64,000 nucleotides of DNA, from contig NW_025931927.1 of the NCBI RefSeq assembly GCF_000764305.2, positions 128,122 through 192,121 of the forward strand, given 5' to 3'. A program made the translations under genes and the position numbers. The DNA comes from Hyalella azteca (taxonomy: Eukaryota > Arthropoda > Malacostraca > Amphipoda > Hyalellidae). Positions 23,651 through 35,217 of the stretch are shown here, in pieces (the first letter of the stretch is position 1; the number at the start of each line of letters is the position of its first letter). The notes below the pieces were generated by a model. The model made no database searches and was not told where the DNA came from. It saw only the letters and a list, made by a program, of their open reading frames with translations.

Positions 23651-23785
23651 CTCTCAGAAAAATAAACGGCACATACTGTCCAAATAGCAACACACTTTGA
23701 TGTCCTAAGCACGAGCAAGAGAGCGGACGTAACACTGCTACACTTTTTTGCCGGGCCAAACTAGGTCAAAATGACGAGCACGCTA
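23651..23785. mobile_element. M1 element, truncated
   Basis: 'tctcagaaaaataaac', 'actgtccaaatagcaac', 'gcggacgtaacactgc' and 'aaactaggtcaaaatgac' are family blocks in reverse orientation. The far end is missing. Confidence 0.6.
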
Positions 23786-24359
23786 GCGCGAAAATAGCTT
23801 TACTTTTTTGGATATAGTCTAGCTAATTTTTCTGCCACGAGCGATTCTTTTCGTGGGTCCTTCCGATGAAACTGTACGAACATTTTATTTCTTGAAAAAT
23901 GCTTTATTATTTATAGTGTGATTTTGAGGAAGTGTAAACGATTACGATTATATATTTATATTAATGGGTGTATCAGTTGGTCAAGTTATTAGTTAATTGG
24001 TCAATCATAATCACCCACTCATAAACATAATTATATTTACGATGAAGCTTAACCGGATTGATATTTGATTCATCCAGGCTGTTGTGAATATTTATGTTGC
24101 CATCCTTGACGAAATACTTGAAAGTTAAGGTAAACTAGTGCATCTCCAGTGAACTGCAATTTAACTGTAATTGTGAAAATATCACTAATAAAAATGCTAC
24201 GAGAATTAAGGACTTGAGAAGACTGCTAATATGATGAAAATAGTTCAATTCTTCTCCAGAATTATGATTTTAATTAGTCACATACAGGATGACGGGTATC
24301 CGAACTGAGCAGAAAAATAATCTAAAATTATCGAAAAAATTATCAAAACTAAATTCTTG

Positions 24360-24486
24360 CGCGCGCTGCGCCGAGCGCTGTTGGGTGTGGCGTGCCGTGC
24401 GTCGAGGAGGGAGAAAGAGTGGAAGAAAGTTGGCTTGAGGTCGAGTTTGAATTAGAAAGTTGAGTGTTGGATAACTTTATGAATCG
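24360..24486 (+). promoter_or_regulatory. Possible GC-rich first (5' untranslated) exon
   Basis: A sharply GC-rich block ('gcgcgcgctgcgccgagcgc') is followed by purine-rich sequence ending in a consensus donor 'aatcg|gtaagtag' at 24487. There is no upstream acceptor, which is the pattern of a transcription-start exon. An ATG at 24479 would leave phase 2, which does not match the next exon of gene A (phase 1). If used by gene A it must be non-coding; it could also belong to another transcript. Confidence 0.25.
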
Positions 24487-25199
24487 GTAAGTAGTCACGG
24501 AATTTGTATGAGTCACGCTAAGTTGTTGTAGATTTCTATTGTTTCAGTGTTGCTAGCATGTTGAGCTTTTCATTTCTATTAAGAAGACGTTTTTAGTGTT
24601 AATGAAGCACATTTGGGTTATTTTACTGCATAGTTTTGTTTTTGTTGTAATTTCGGATTTTTATTCATTTGATTTTTTTTTTGTGTCGGCGGTCAAGAAA
24701 AATCTCGGTGTTCATGTTTGTGTTGTGTTCTTTCATTTATTTATTAAAAGTTTAATTCACTGAGACAGACTCGCTTCAGCCAACATAAGTTTGATCGCTT
24801 GCATGACAATAATCGTTATATTCAGCGCGGGAGACAATAATAACACAAATAATATTTATAATAATATAAATACATTATTAATATGATACAACTGATCGTG
24901 AAAAACTGACAAATACTCGAGTCATTACCATTTTAAAACTTCAAATTATTCATATCTCTTACGTAGTGACATTTATCAATTAGTGATAATTATTTTAGAT
25001 AATTTTAGACGAGTTGTGAGCTCGACTGAGTCTGCATCTGCTCGTCCGGAAACCAAGCATCTGTCCAGCGGATTATTCCCTGGACGCTGTAGGCATGCTT
25101 CCGTGCGATGCAGCTGTTCGCTTGAAGCTCGTTGCTTGCTTCGTCGCACTCGGCATATTCTGTTTCAGGTTTTAGGTTATTTTAATAATGTTATATTGA

Positions 25200-25380
25200 T
25201 AATATTTTATCGATAATTTTTTTTTGACAATATAATATCGATGATATTTTATCGATAATTTTTATTTATAATATAATATTGATGATATTTTATCGATAAT
25301 ATTTTATCGATAATATTTTATTTATACTATAACATTGATAATATTTTATTGATAATATTATATCAATAATGTTGAATTAT
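25200..25380. repeat. AT-rich degenerate repeat (gataatattttatc)n
   Basis: Repeated 'gataatattttatcgataat' and 'tgataatattttattgataa' blocks, partly palindromic around ATCGAT. Confidence 0.75.
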
Positions 25381-25904
25381 AGCTTGTCTATAGATAGCGG
25401 TTGATTCCATTTTTAAAGCTCATTTATATCATTCAGTGTGGTGCAGTTGCGCGTCTGGAAATGTTTCGGTTGCTTGTTCGCACGCGTCATATTTTATCTC
25501 ACATTTTTTTGGTTATATTGATAATATTTTCTGGATAATATATTGGTAATATTGAATTGTAGCTTTTTACAGGTAGAGGTTGAATCTATGTGCGGAGCAT
25601 AGATCCGTTTGATGCAGTTGCTCGCCTGGAAGCTCTTTGTTAGCTTCTTCTGTCCAATGCTAGCTCCTGCTCAAGGATATATGTATATATATTTTTTTAA
25701 TTTTGATTACATTTAAAAAAAATCTTACCTTGTCTACGGACAAATTTGTCGTCGTTAGTGCTGTTACTATTTAGAGTGTAATTATAATATCACCCTTTGT
25801 TCATGGAGAAAGGGTTATGAGAGAAAGAAAGCAACCCAATCTATGGAAAAAATTTCATTAGCCCAAATGAGAAATAATTTTTGTGTAGCAGAATATGTTT
25901 TGGA

Positions 25905-26040
25905 CAGTATTTATTGTTACAGAGTATGCTTTGTAGAGAATTTAGTGTTGCAGAGTATGTTCTGTAGAGTATTTAGTGTAGCAGAGTATGTTTGTAGAGT
26001 ATTTAGTGTTGCAGAGTATGTTTGTAGAGTATTTAATGTT
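25905..26040. repeat. About 31-bp minisatellite (ttagtgttgcagagtatgtt-type)
   Basis: Four to five copies with one-base length differences. The open frames on both strands here are translations of it. Confidence 0.85.
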
Positions 26041-26710
26041 GACGCTAAACACACAAAACCAACAGTGAATGAGCAAAACATGGATAACAAATTATGACAT
26101 GGTTTCGATGGATTATAGATGTTCAAGTTTTGAAAATGCGTTCAAATTTTTCATCATTCCCGATGAGTTCTAAAATAAACTTCATATCGTATTGTTTGTT
26201 ATTGGGATTTACTCTGTGCTGAAATTAACCTTCTAGAAACTCGTATGATGCGGAATCATTATTTTTGAAAGCTGAAATATCCTTAAAAAAACACGATCGT
26301 ATATAAGAACAACCATGATACCTTAAGATTCACGCAAATCCCTCTTATCACACAACTTGTGGTATCAGGCTTGATAGTTTCTATTAACAGGAGTTATGTT
26401 GTACGATAGCATCCTGTGATTGTTCGTACATGGAGGCTGATGACACCGCTTATATAGCACGCAATGCCGAGCAATCTGTTCTTGAGAAAGACGTTCTCTG
26501 TGGCTGAAAACCTTCATCAACGACGGCGATCGCAATGCATGGTCTCTTTAATACCGAAGTGATCCAAGCCATTGTGCAAGACTAGAGCCCGGAGCTACAA
26601 ATATATACTACAATAGACATGCCGTCATGCATGCACCATCAACCTGCTGTCATGGGTCAAGTTGATATGTACACATATGCCGGTAGACCACGTTAATCGC
26701 AGCAGTACTG

Positions 26711-26894
26711 CACTCATAAAAGTGCCTTATTGTCGAAATTGTGACATGTTTTCTTACTCACAGTACGAGCAGAGCGCTAGCGGTGCACTGATACTACCTT
26801 TTGCAAGTCCAAACTGGGTCAGGTTGATACGCACTAGCTAGGGCAAACAGTTGCATCGTTAATTGGACAGGTCTCACTCATTTCTCTGATTGTG
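26711..26894. mobile_element. M1 element
   Basis: 'cactcataaaagtg', 'tattgtcgaaattgtgaca', 'aaactgggtcaggttgatac' and terminal 'actcatttctctgattgtg'. Confidence 0.65.
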
Positions 26895-28939
26895 TACACG
26901 TTAATGTTATACTATTGTTGTAAAGTAATTCAGTCATTATACTACAAATAAACCATGTGTAGCGAGTGATTATTATAGTTGTGCCTCTTTCACGATGAAA
27001 TATTCCGTGATCTTCTGCATGGCGGTCAGTGTCAGGTTTCTCCCGATCAAGCTGCCACCTGAGCAAATGATGTTACAGGATCAGCGGCGCTGTGATCATT
27101 CATGGTTTAGACGTGCGATTGGCTTACCGCGGAATGGCTTTTACTATAGATGAAAAGAGCGATGCAGTATATATTTTTATTATTGGATTACGGCTAAAAA
27201 ATACAATCATAATAGTTAGAGCTGGTTTTAGAGCATAAAGTTAAGAGAGTTCGCTTCCACAAATCAGACCTGATCGAGTTGAACAATCACTTGTTAAGCT
27301 CCTTATAAATGGTGTTGTATTTTTCTACTGGGATTCGATTCGTTGGTGGCTGCCGAAAGTCAGCAAGGATTGCGGTATTTCCTTCTACCTGAGTTTTGAA
27401 CTGATATTATGCAGATAATTCGTTTACCGTGACGTATAACAAAATAATTTAAATATAACTTCTCCAATGTCAACTATCACGTAACTCTCATTAGAAACAT
27501 TTCAATGACCAAGTTTGGTCCTCCAATTCTAATCGATGAACTCGCGAAACCTTGAAATTTTTATCTCTTATTTTAAGCCTGGTTAACGTTCACAAGTGAA
27601 CGGGAAATTCTTAAGCTCAGTTTGCAGGGGAAATGTTTCTTGCACATGCTCAGGAATGTGTTAGGAAACGAGCCCCTTTGCCATACGGAAAACATGGCCA
27701 CATTATCACCGGTCCATAGTCGGCCGTCTCTGATAACTCAATTTCTGAAGAGGCCGCGCTGTGTTTCTTTTTTTTTCGCGGCCGTCTAGAATTAGTGAGG
27801 CTTTTTTTACGCCAAGCAATTTTTCACGCTATGGGTACTGCAAGGGGTATAGCGCCCGATGATACATATTACAGGGGTGCGTATCACAGGGTTAAACTTT
27901 ACTGGGATATACTTAATATGTCTACACTTTACAGAACAGCAAATTACAGTTTAATACCTATTTTAAATAGCAACAGTTTCCAGTGATATATATATCACAG
28001 GGATACACGTTGCAGCTTCCGAGTATATCTCGAAGGAAGCACTGACTGCAATAGATCACATTTAGCCCCCATGCAGTCTGCGTTCGTAAAAAAAGCTAAT
28101 TTAGTCCATGATTTTTGCACGAGAGCAGGAGGCGTCGAGAGCCTGAGGTTAGTTAAAATATGGGAAGAACCCTACGAAAAATATTGAAATTTTGACTGAA
28201 CTGTTTTGTTTTTTTGTGTGTACCAAGTTATTCGCAGGAGATTTTCGGCAAACTCACACAATAATTGGTAAATAACCGCGTTTAAGGACGCCTCAACCGA
28301 CCGATTTATCTGTACTCAAAAGTTTTATTGTCATCCTTCTATTAGTTTTTTCGGAATCTTTGTAGTTTTTAGTGTATAATTACGTTCGAATAACCCAGGA
28401 TTGATTGACTTGTCGAAACTGGGTCTTCTAATCTATTGGCGCATAAGACTTTTTCTCTAATAATATGGGACAGCAGGTAAAGATTGGTCACAATTTAACG
28501 TTTGTAGGATGTCGATGCCGATCAACTTTTCGATACAGAAGACATTTGTACGTTTTGTGGCCCGTTAGCCGGGGCGCTCAAGAACCACAGTGTGGTGCTC
28601 TTTCGTTTGCTCTCATCAATGACGATGATGAGACCTCGTTCCATACGTAGTTAAATTCCTACTTAACTCGGTCTCCGCGATAAGCCGTCGACTGGATCAT
28701 CCTGGGTTAGGCTTGCGAAATGTGGCGGAGAAAATTTGTTCTTATTGTTCACAGCAGGACAAGACGTTAGGATCTTCTAGTACAGCAAGTTATTGTCTTG
28801 AATTTCTTAGAGATATTCACACGCGCACTGAGTTGAAATCAACTCTATTCACTTACCCGCTTAGTGATGATGGTGGCCGAATACCTGCTTCTTCATTAGC
28901 GTGGTGTGAACTGTTGGGCATGACGTGTGAAGATGGCTC

Positions 28940-29145
28940 AGTGACTGGTTCACTCATCACTGACGTTCGTTCTCTCACAACAGACGTTCACTATTGACGT
29001 TTGTTTAGTCACAACTGACGTTGTTTCAGTCACTATTTACGTTTGTTTAGTCACCAGTTACGTTGGTCGAGTCACCACTGACGTTGTTTTAGTCACTATT
29101 GACGTTTGTTTAGTCACAACTGACGTTGTTTCAGTCACTATTATG
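28940..29145. repeat. About 21-bp minisatellite (gtttagtcacaactgacgtt)
   Basis: About nine variable copies alternating 'cactattgacgtttgtttagt' and 'cacaactgacgttgtttcagt'. Every unit contains TGACGTT. Confidence 0.85.
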
Positions 29146-30559
29146 ATGGAGAGGCTTCAAGCACCATAAGTGCCGATGTAAATAGTATCAGAAGGGCGTA
29201 ATTTTAGTAGGTACAAATTTTTAGGAGTAATTACGGTTGGGATTGTTATTAAATCTTTTAACTTCACATGTGAGCACGTAAAAAGAAGAGCATGAAGTGA
29301 AATTACATAATAATTCTATGAAATGTTTAAATGAGAACTGAGCAAATTTGACGCGATCGTTCAATAATACTTTCAAGGGCAACTAACAACATCTCAGCTC
29401 CGCTGAATTTCAATAAGCTACGCGAAAAGTTTTACTTTTCGCGTTTTTTCACCACAAACCTTTCTCTCTTGCCATAACCACCCTAAGAGAGTTAAACGTC
29501 AGCTCCGGAACTACTATGTTGTCTCCATTGACTCTCAGAAACTATGACTGATGGAACACATACCGTATGCGGTTTTGTACCGGCTACATTGTTACTATTT
29601 CATTGTAAGAGCATTAGGCCGCGACTCGCGAGTTTCTTTTGTTGTACCTGGACTCATCTTTTCTAAGTAATTCGCTTTAATCACCATCTCCGTGATCATC
29701 TTTCTCTAGAACAATTAACCTTCATTTCGGGGCTTTCACTGCTTATGTCACAACACTTAGGAATGACTTGAAACATAATAGTAGAAGAAGTATCGGTGGA
29801 AACGTCGCCCATTGGCCGCCCATTAGACGATCAAAAATTTTAATGAGAAACTTGGTCCTAACTTCTCGTTCGTGGAGCTCCCCGGAGCGAATATGATGGA
29901 CCTCTTGTTCTGGTTAGAGCAGCCATTGCTTCGGTCTAGCATTTCGCTTCAAGCTTTTCAGGGCAAATCGATTCAGGCTGAAAAGATTCTGATTGATTTG
30001 TGTTTCAAAAACATTTACTCCTCAGTAATGGGAAGAAATGTGACGAAATAAACACTCAATGCTGCAATTATAGCGTTACCTTCCTGCTTTGTAAAATAAT
30101 CAAGGAAATTCAATAGGTACTAAGTAGTGAATTAAATAAAAAAATACAAATAGTTGATGGTTAGAATTCAATGAGGATCATACGTGAACTCCTCTTTCCC
30201 TGCAATAATAAATGTGCAACTTATTTCAGAAATTTTTGAGTTGCAGACACCAAATGTCATGCTAAACCAACATTCATTTTTTACCAAACTTGTCCGTGTA
30301 TACGCGGCACAGTAATTAAGCCAGTTATATATAAATATAGCATATCGAAACTTCTGTTATTGATAAGGCATTTTTGGAAAAGGTACATATTTTCTTACAT
30401 TTATCAGGCATAATATATTACATTTTTTATCGGGCACAATATCCCAGTTCTATGTTTGCAACAGGTGCAAATCTTACAGGTATTGTTAGGTGTGACGAGG
30501 ATAACAATTGTAAGTCAAGTTCCGTTGTTATAGGCCTATTATTCGAGGCCTAGTGACCC

Positions 30560-30870
30560 TCACTGCAAATTTTGATTATGGTATCTCTGGTCCACTAACG
30601 ACCATCAACAACTACGCCAGAAGGCCTTGATGGTCTAGAAGAGAAAAAGTGGCTATTGTACTCATTAGTTGCGGTACTTATAATTTTTACTAAGGTACCT
30701 TTGACCCACTAATACCCAACAACATAGCGTCAGGAAGCCTAGATGGCCTAGACGAGTCCTACTTACTGGTCATAGTTGCGGTACCTACAGTTTTTGTAGG
30801 GCCTTCAAATCTGGTCCCGTAGCGCCCATCACAAATAGTGTTGTGACGTCGAGGTTTGACTAGCGGACCA
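30560..30870. repeat. Degenerate tandem duplication, unit about 120 bp
   Basis: Two to three diverged units share 'agttgcggtacttataatt', 'tttgacccactaatacccaa', and 'agaaggccttgatggtctag' compared with 'gaagcctagatggcctagac'. Confidence 0.65.
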
Positions 30871-31425
30871 ACTTGTTGGCGGCCTCAAGTCTGGACTGCG
30901 TTCCGGTTACTGAGAACCTCTGCAGATTCATTGCCCCATTTTTGTATTAAACCTTTGCTCGTATTTTTAGTGGACCGTTGTGAATTTTTCGTTCAAACAT
31001 ACGTATGTCTAATAGTTTTTGTAATACTATAATTTTCCCAACTATTTCGAATGATTTGAACGCCAATGTCGTTCGTCGTCGAAAAAATATTGATCAATAT
31101 CCATTGTCTGTATTTATGATTATTATTTTATCTCAAGTTTGTAAACTTCATAATTTACTAAATTAAAAATTTTCGACTGTTGAAAACTTTTAAATAACGA
31201 TGATAGCACGAGAGGATCTTCTCCAATACTGATAACTAAAAACTCTGATATAGTTTGTTTCCCTTGTCATTTAGATATGGTCATTTTTCTGTGGTAAGTA
31301 CACATTTATTTCTTCATGCTATAAGAAGGACATTAGAACAAAACTCGGTATAATAACAGGGTCATAAATATAAGCTGTGTGCATGCAGCGTGAAGTTTCT
31401 TATTTAAATTATGGTGCTTACCTAT

Positions 31426-31599
31426 CACTCAGAGAATTGAGTGCAACTTTTACCGAACAGCGATGTACTTTTTGTGCGAGTTATCCTGATCCATTTTGGC
31501 CCGGCAAAAGGGACTACCATTACTACGTCCGCTCTCGTGCTGGGAGGTAAGAAAGTGTGTCACTATTTAGACATTATGACCCATTCATATTTCTGAGTG
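31426..31599. mobile_element. M1 element
   Basis: CACTCAGAGAATTGAGTGC at the left, 'gagttatcctgatccatttt' in the centre, and TATTTCTGAGTG at the right. Confidence 0.75.
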
Positions 31600-32614
31600 A
31601 ATATAGTGGCGTCTCTTGTATGATTTATCGCCGAGCTCGTGCGATGACCGGACTGTAGCTGAGTTATTTATTGTCTTCTTGAGCGCGTTAAAATGACGCG
31701 CGTTGTTTGTGCAGGTGCACGGAGCGTTACCATGAGCTCTCTATTGCTGCTGCAGCCAGCACAATACTGCTGAAAATGCGGTCGACTTGAGGCTTTTGTA
31801 ACTTTTGTTTGTTCATTACTTTCATTTTGAGAACCTGGTGGAATTATTCAAAGAGGAACTTTCATATTATATATCTTTCAGAGTTACGGGGCCTTTAAAA
31901 GATATAGAAATTTACCCACGGTTGTTTGATAACTTCTGAAGCGTTTATTGGTAACAATAAAGTGAACATAACTACAAGGAATAGCATGGAAACAATTATG
32001 AATTGTTTTTCAAAGGTTTGCTGTGTTTAGCTTGAAACAAAGTTCGTATGGGAATGATTAGGTTTCAAAATGAATTGGATTGAAAGTTGTATGGCTGGGT
32101 CTATCATTGAGAAGTCAAAGATAAATGTGGATTATCTAAAAGATTGAAAACTCCTTGTCTGAGCATTATTTAACAACTTGTATCTTTTGTAATTAGAGAA
32201 AAGTGTAGCGGGCTGAAGGAAGCTTATTCCATTGCACAAATATGGAATGGAGCTTGCGAGCACAAACTTTTACGTCTCAGTTTATTATTTAAAATTTTTA
32301 TTTATTATGCCATTGCGAAAATTACAGATCGCACTGATCTGACTGAATAATTATTATTATTACATTCATTCAGAATTTTCTGATAGGAGAAATCCGCTCT
32401 TGACGAAACGTTTATTCGAATGCCTTGCTTTTTCAAACTTGTTAAGATGAATAAACGCAACTATTTAATATTGATATACGTAAAGAAGTAAATTGTTAAA
32501 TTGTTGATGTGATCATTTCAATTCATATGCATTCATGCACTGAATAGTTTTACGCTATTTATTAGGCTTATTAAACGTGATATATTTATTCAACACGTAA
32601 ATACACGCATTTTG

Positions 32615-32701
32615 TATAAATAATTCGCCCTGTCGCTCACTTTTACCACACCACACAACACCGATCACGTTTCGTTCTGGTTTAACTTGACACTTGATAC
32701 A
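32615..32701 (+). promoter_or_regulatory. Candidate TATA promoter and 5' UTR of an alternative gene A transcript
   Basis: TATAAATAA at 32615-32623, then an initiator-like CTCACTTT around 32637-32644, about 25 nt from the TATA. A pyrimidine/A-rich leader without an ATG runs up to the start codon at 32702. No acceptor precedes it. The arrangement fits a core promoter inside the long intron. Spacing is slightly short for a classical TATA-initiator pair, so the exact start site is uncertain. Confidence 0.4.
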
Positions 32702-32714
32702 ATGAGTGCTACAG
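32702..32714 (+). CDS. Candidate alternative first coding exon (MSAT-G)
   Basis: ATG AGT GCT ACA G, with a good arthropod start context (ATACAATGAG), then donor 'acag|gtaatt'. It ends in phase 1, exactly the phase needed by the exon at 42078. That would give an N-terminally short isoform starting MSATGVCGPYKPVPPPKP and lacking the poly-Gln segment. From this ATG through 46931 the coding length is 159 nt, a whole number of codons. Confidence 0.45.
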
Positions 32715-33715
32715 GTAATTAAGTAGCCTCATAACCTTAGCATTTATAGGCAAAAATTTGGTTTGTATCATTTATGATACATGGTGCAGTTATGAGTTAA
32801 AATCTGTGCGTGAATATGACGTAGCGTAACGTAGCATGCTTTCATGGATACCAGCCTCCTAAGAGAAGCTGGTGTGGGAGGGAGGGGGGCAGTGAGGTTG
32901 TGGTTCTTAGCTCTGCAAGTAGTGGCAGTTGTGGTGTATAAATTAAACGAATGCTGTATAATGTATTTACTGCAAGTAGTTTTCTTTCATCCGTTATCCA
33001 TTGAACTGTGTGTGAAGCTCACATTTCTCGACAAACTAAAAGCAATTTTTACACACGCACTTCAACGGTCATAGATTAAATTTTTACGTATCAAGATTTT
33101 AAAATTATTTAGAAAATCACAGCCTTAGTGGTGTAATTTACGCTTATTCATATCTATATGTTTATTTCTGTTTTTAATCTATGAACATAAAATTAAATTA
33201 ATACTTCCGAAAATTTGTCTCATATGATGGACTAGACAAAACTCAGTGCCCTAGAAGAAGTTATTTCATGCGTTAGTACAACACGGCGTTATTGTTTTGT
33301 CATAGCGTCCCTTGAATTTCTCCGAATGTTCATTTAAACTTCAGGGTGTGAGCAATGGTAATTCTACGTCAATAATTGCTGCGTTTGGTGCATATTCCAT
33401 GCGCACTGCAACGGCCAAATTTCACATTCGCCGTAGGCAACGCGCGCCCTTCTACATGCGTTCTTTAACGCTCAGTTCTCCTTCATAGCAGCAAGACTTT
33501 ACTTTCTACAAATTATTACAGAGCTATTGTTAGTCTCATGTGTCGTTTAACTTTGAAGTTATCATGTTGCCTTGTAAGAGAAGTTACAATGCACTTATGA
33601 CCTTATGAATGACTAGTTTATAGATACTAGTTGTCGTGAATGACTAGTTTATAGAGAAGAAATGTCTTCTGGTAAATGTTCTGACCTGGAACAATATCGT
33701 GGCAACATCCATACT

Positions 33716-34043
33716 AAGGAACTTAAAAGCAAAGAAAACGCCAAGAAAATTCACCATATCGATATTGAAAACGTTTCGGAGTCCAGCTCCATCATCAGTT
33801 CGACTAAACTAAAAATGAATAAAATCACTTTAAAAGTCAAAATTCAAAGACAGACATAAAACCTAAACAAGACCTAACATGTTAGGTCTTGTTTAGGTTT
33901 TATGTCTGTCTTTGAATTTTGACTTTTAAAGTGATTTTATTCATTTTTAGTTTAGTCGAACTGATGATGGAGCTGGACTCCGAAACGTTTTCAATATCGA
34001 TATGGTGAATTTTCTTGGCGTTTTCTTTGCTTTTAAGTTCCTT
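33716..34043. repeat. Perfect zero-loop palindrome, 164-bp arms (M3 element)
   Basis: The arm 33716-33879 is, as far as I can compare, identical to the reverse complement of 33880-34043; even the peptides encoded on the two strands are the same. The element resembles the older copy at 7719-7928, which retains a short loop and diverged arms. A perfect hairpin without a spacer is rare in a real genome and may be a very recent insertion or an assembly or library artefact. Confidence 0.85.
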
Positions 34044-34139
34044 GTGAACTTGCGATGTAAGCAGACTAATGATATAAGTACTAACATCCATACTTATGCG
34101 TCCACATTTATTCTGAAAATATTTTTTTAATACTCTACC

Positions 34140-34275
34140 GGTGACGAACTCAAAGACGTTGGACGAGGACCGGCGATGAACTCAAAGATGTTGGACAGGG
34201 ACTGGCGACGACTCAAAGTCGTTGGACGGGGACTGGCGACGACTCAAATTCGTTGGATGGGGACTGGCGACGACT
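34140..34275. repeat. 33-bp minisatellite (gactggcgacgactcaaagt-type)
   Basis: Four copies of 'ggggactggcgacgactcaa' plus 'agtcgttggac'. The 'gactcaaagtcgttgg' part contains an inverted repeat. Confidence 0.85.
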
Positions 34276-34287
34276 CAAAGTCGTTGG

Positions 34288-34405
34288 ATGGGACTGTTGA
34301 TGATGCTGTTGATGTTGCTGTTGATGTTGCTGTTGATGATGCTGTTGATGTTGCTGTTGATGATGCTGTTGATGTTGCTGTTGATGATCCTGCTATTGTT
34401 GATGA
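34288..34405. repeat. 12/24-bp minisatellite (ttgatgatgctg/ttgatgttgctg)
   Basis: About nine 12-bp units alternate in pairs. They read as Asp-Val-Ala or Leu-rich repeats depending on frame; no evidence of translation. Confidence 0.9.
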
Positions 34406-35031
34406 TGTTGTGTTTTTTTTCCTTTACGGGTGTCGCTGATCTTTCGGCCGCGGGTCGGTTACTGATATCAGGTCAGTTGATAATATAATTACATACATTG
34501 AATTTTGCTGGTGTCATTTCTGAAATGAAATCCCTTGTATTGTAGTTACCTTATAGCTTTGGCCCATGATGAATTAACGTTGTTTTACTTTCATACAACC
34601 GATTACAGTTGCACTAAGTCTGATTTCTGAAATTCATATAGAAATTTATTTCAGCAAACTCATTTGTATTTCGATAATTAATCTTTCATAGTGAATAAAA
34701 TTTTAGGCAATTTTCGCTCCATTTACTGGACAAAATCATTAACGCCTATTTTCTCACAATGTTCAGTATTATCGATTCTCTCTGTGCTCTGTTCTAAAGT
34801 CTATAGAGCAGCTACCTGCATTTAAATTAGCTTTATTCCGACGGGAATTTTTACATCACTTATTGTCTCGAGGTTCTCGCGCATAAGCACCGCGCGTCAG
34901 GGACGATAATTACCCATTCCGTTCAGCTAATCGGCTAAACGAGCACAAAATATGGCTCTCTTAAGACCGCCGTGCAATTCATCTTTCCGACGCCTTAATT
35001 CCTTCTCCATAGCCAGTGATCTCGGCAGCTC

Positions 35032-35217
35032 CACTCACAGAAATTTGTGAGACTTGTCCAATTAGCTATTCACTTTTTGTCCTTGTTTGGGTCATCCTGA
35101 CTTAGCTTGACCGACAAAAGGGCGTATCAGTGCTAGGTCCAATCCTTTCTGCACCACGCAGTGGGTAAGAAAGTGTGTCTCAATTTGGACAATATGATCC
35201 ACTGTTTTTTCTGAGTG
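35032..35217. mobile_element. M1 element
   Basis: CACTCACAGAAATTTGTGAG at the left, 'gggtcatcctgacttagctt' in the centre, 'gtatcagtgctaggtcc', and TTTTTTCTGAGTG at the right. Confidence 0.75.

Noticed and set aside
24479..24486. Coding start ATG AAT CG at the GC-rich exon
   Set aside because: Phase 2 does not fit the next exon of gene A. Kept only as a possible untranslated first exon.
28440..28997. Two open frames (61 and 94 codons) at 28.4-29.0 kb
   Set aside because: No domain, no paired splice sites, and the second runs into a tandem array.
31275..31293. 19-nt microexon with 'catttag' acceptor and 'gtaagt' donor
   Set aside because: It leaves phase 2, incompatible with the exon at 42078, and has no other support.
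33662..34091. Identical small proteins on both strands around 33.9 kb
   Set aside because: They are the two arms of a perfect palindrome; there is no start, splice or domain evidence.
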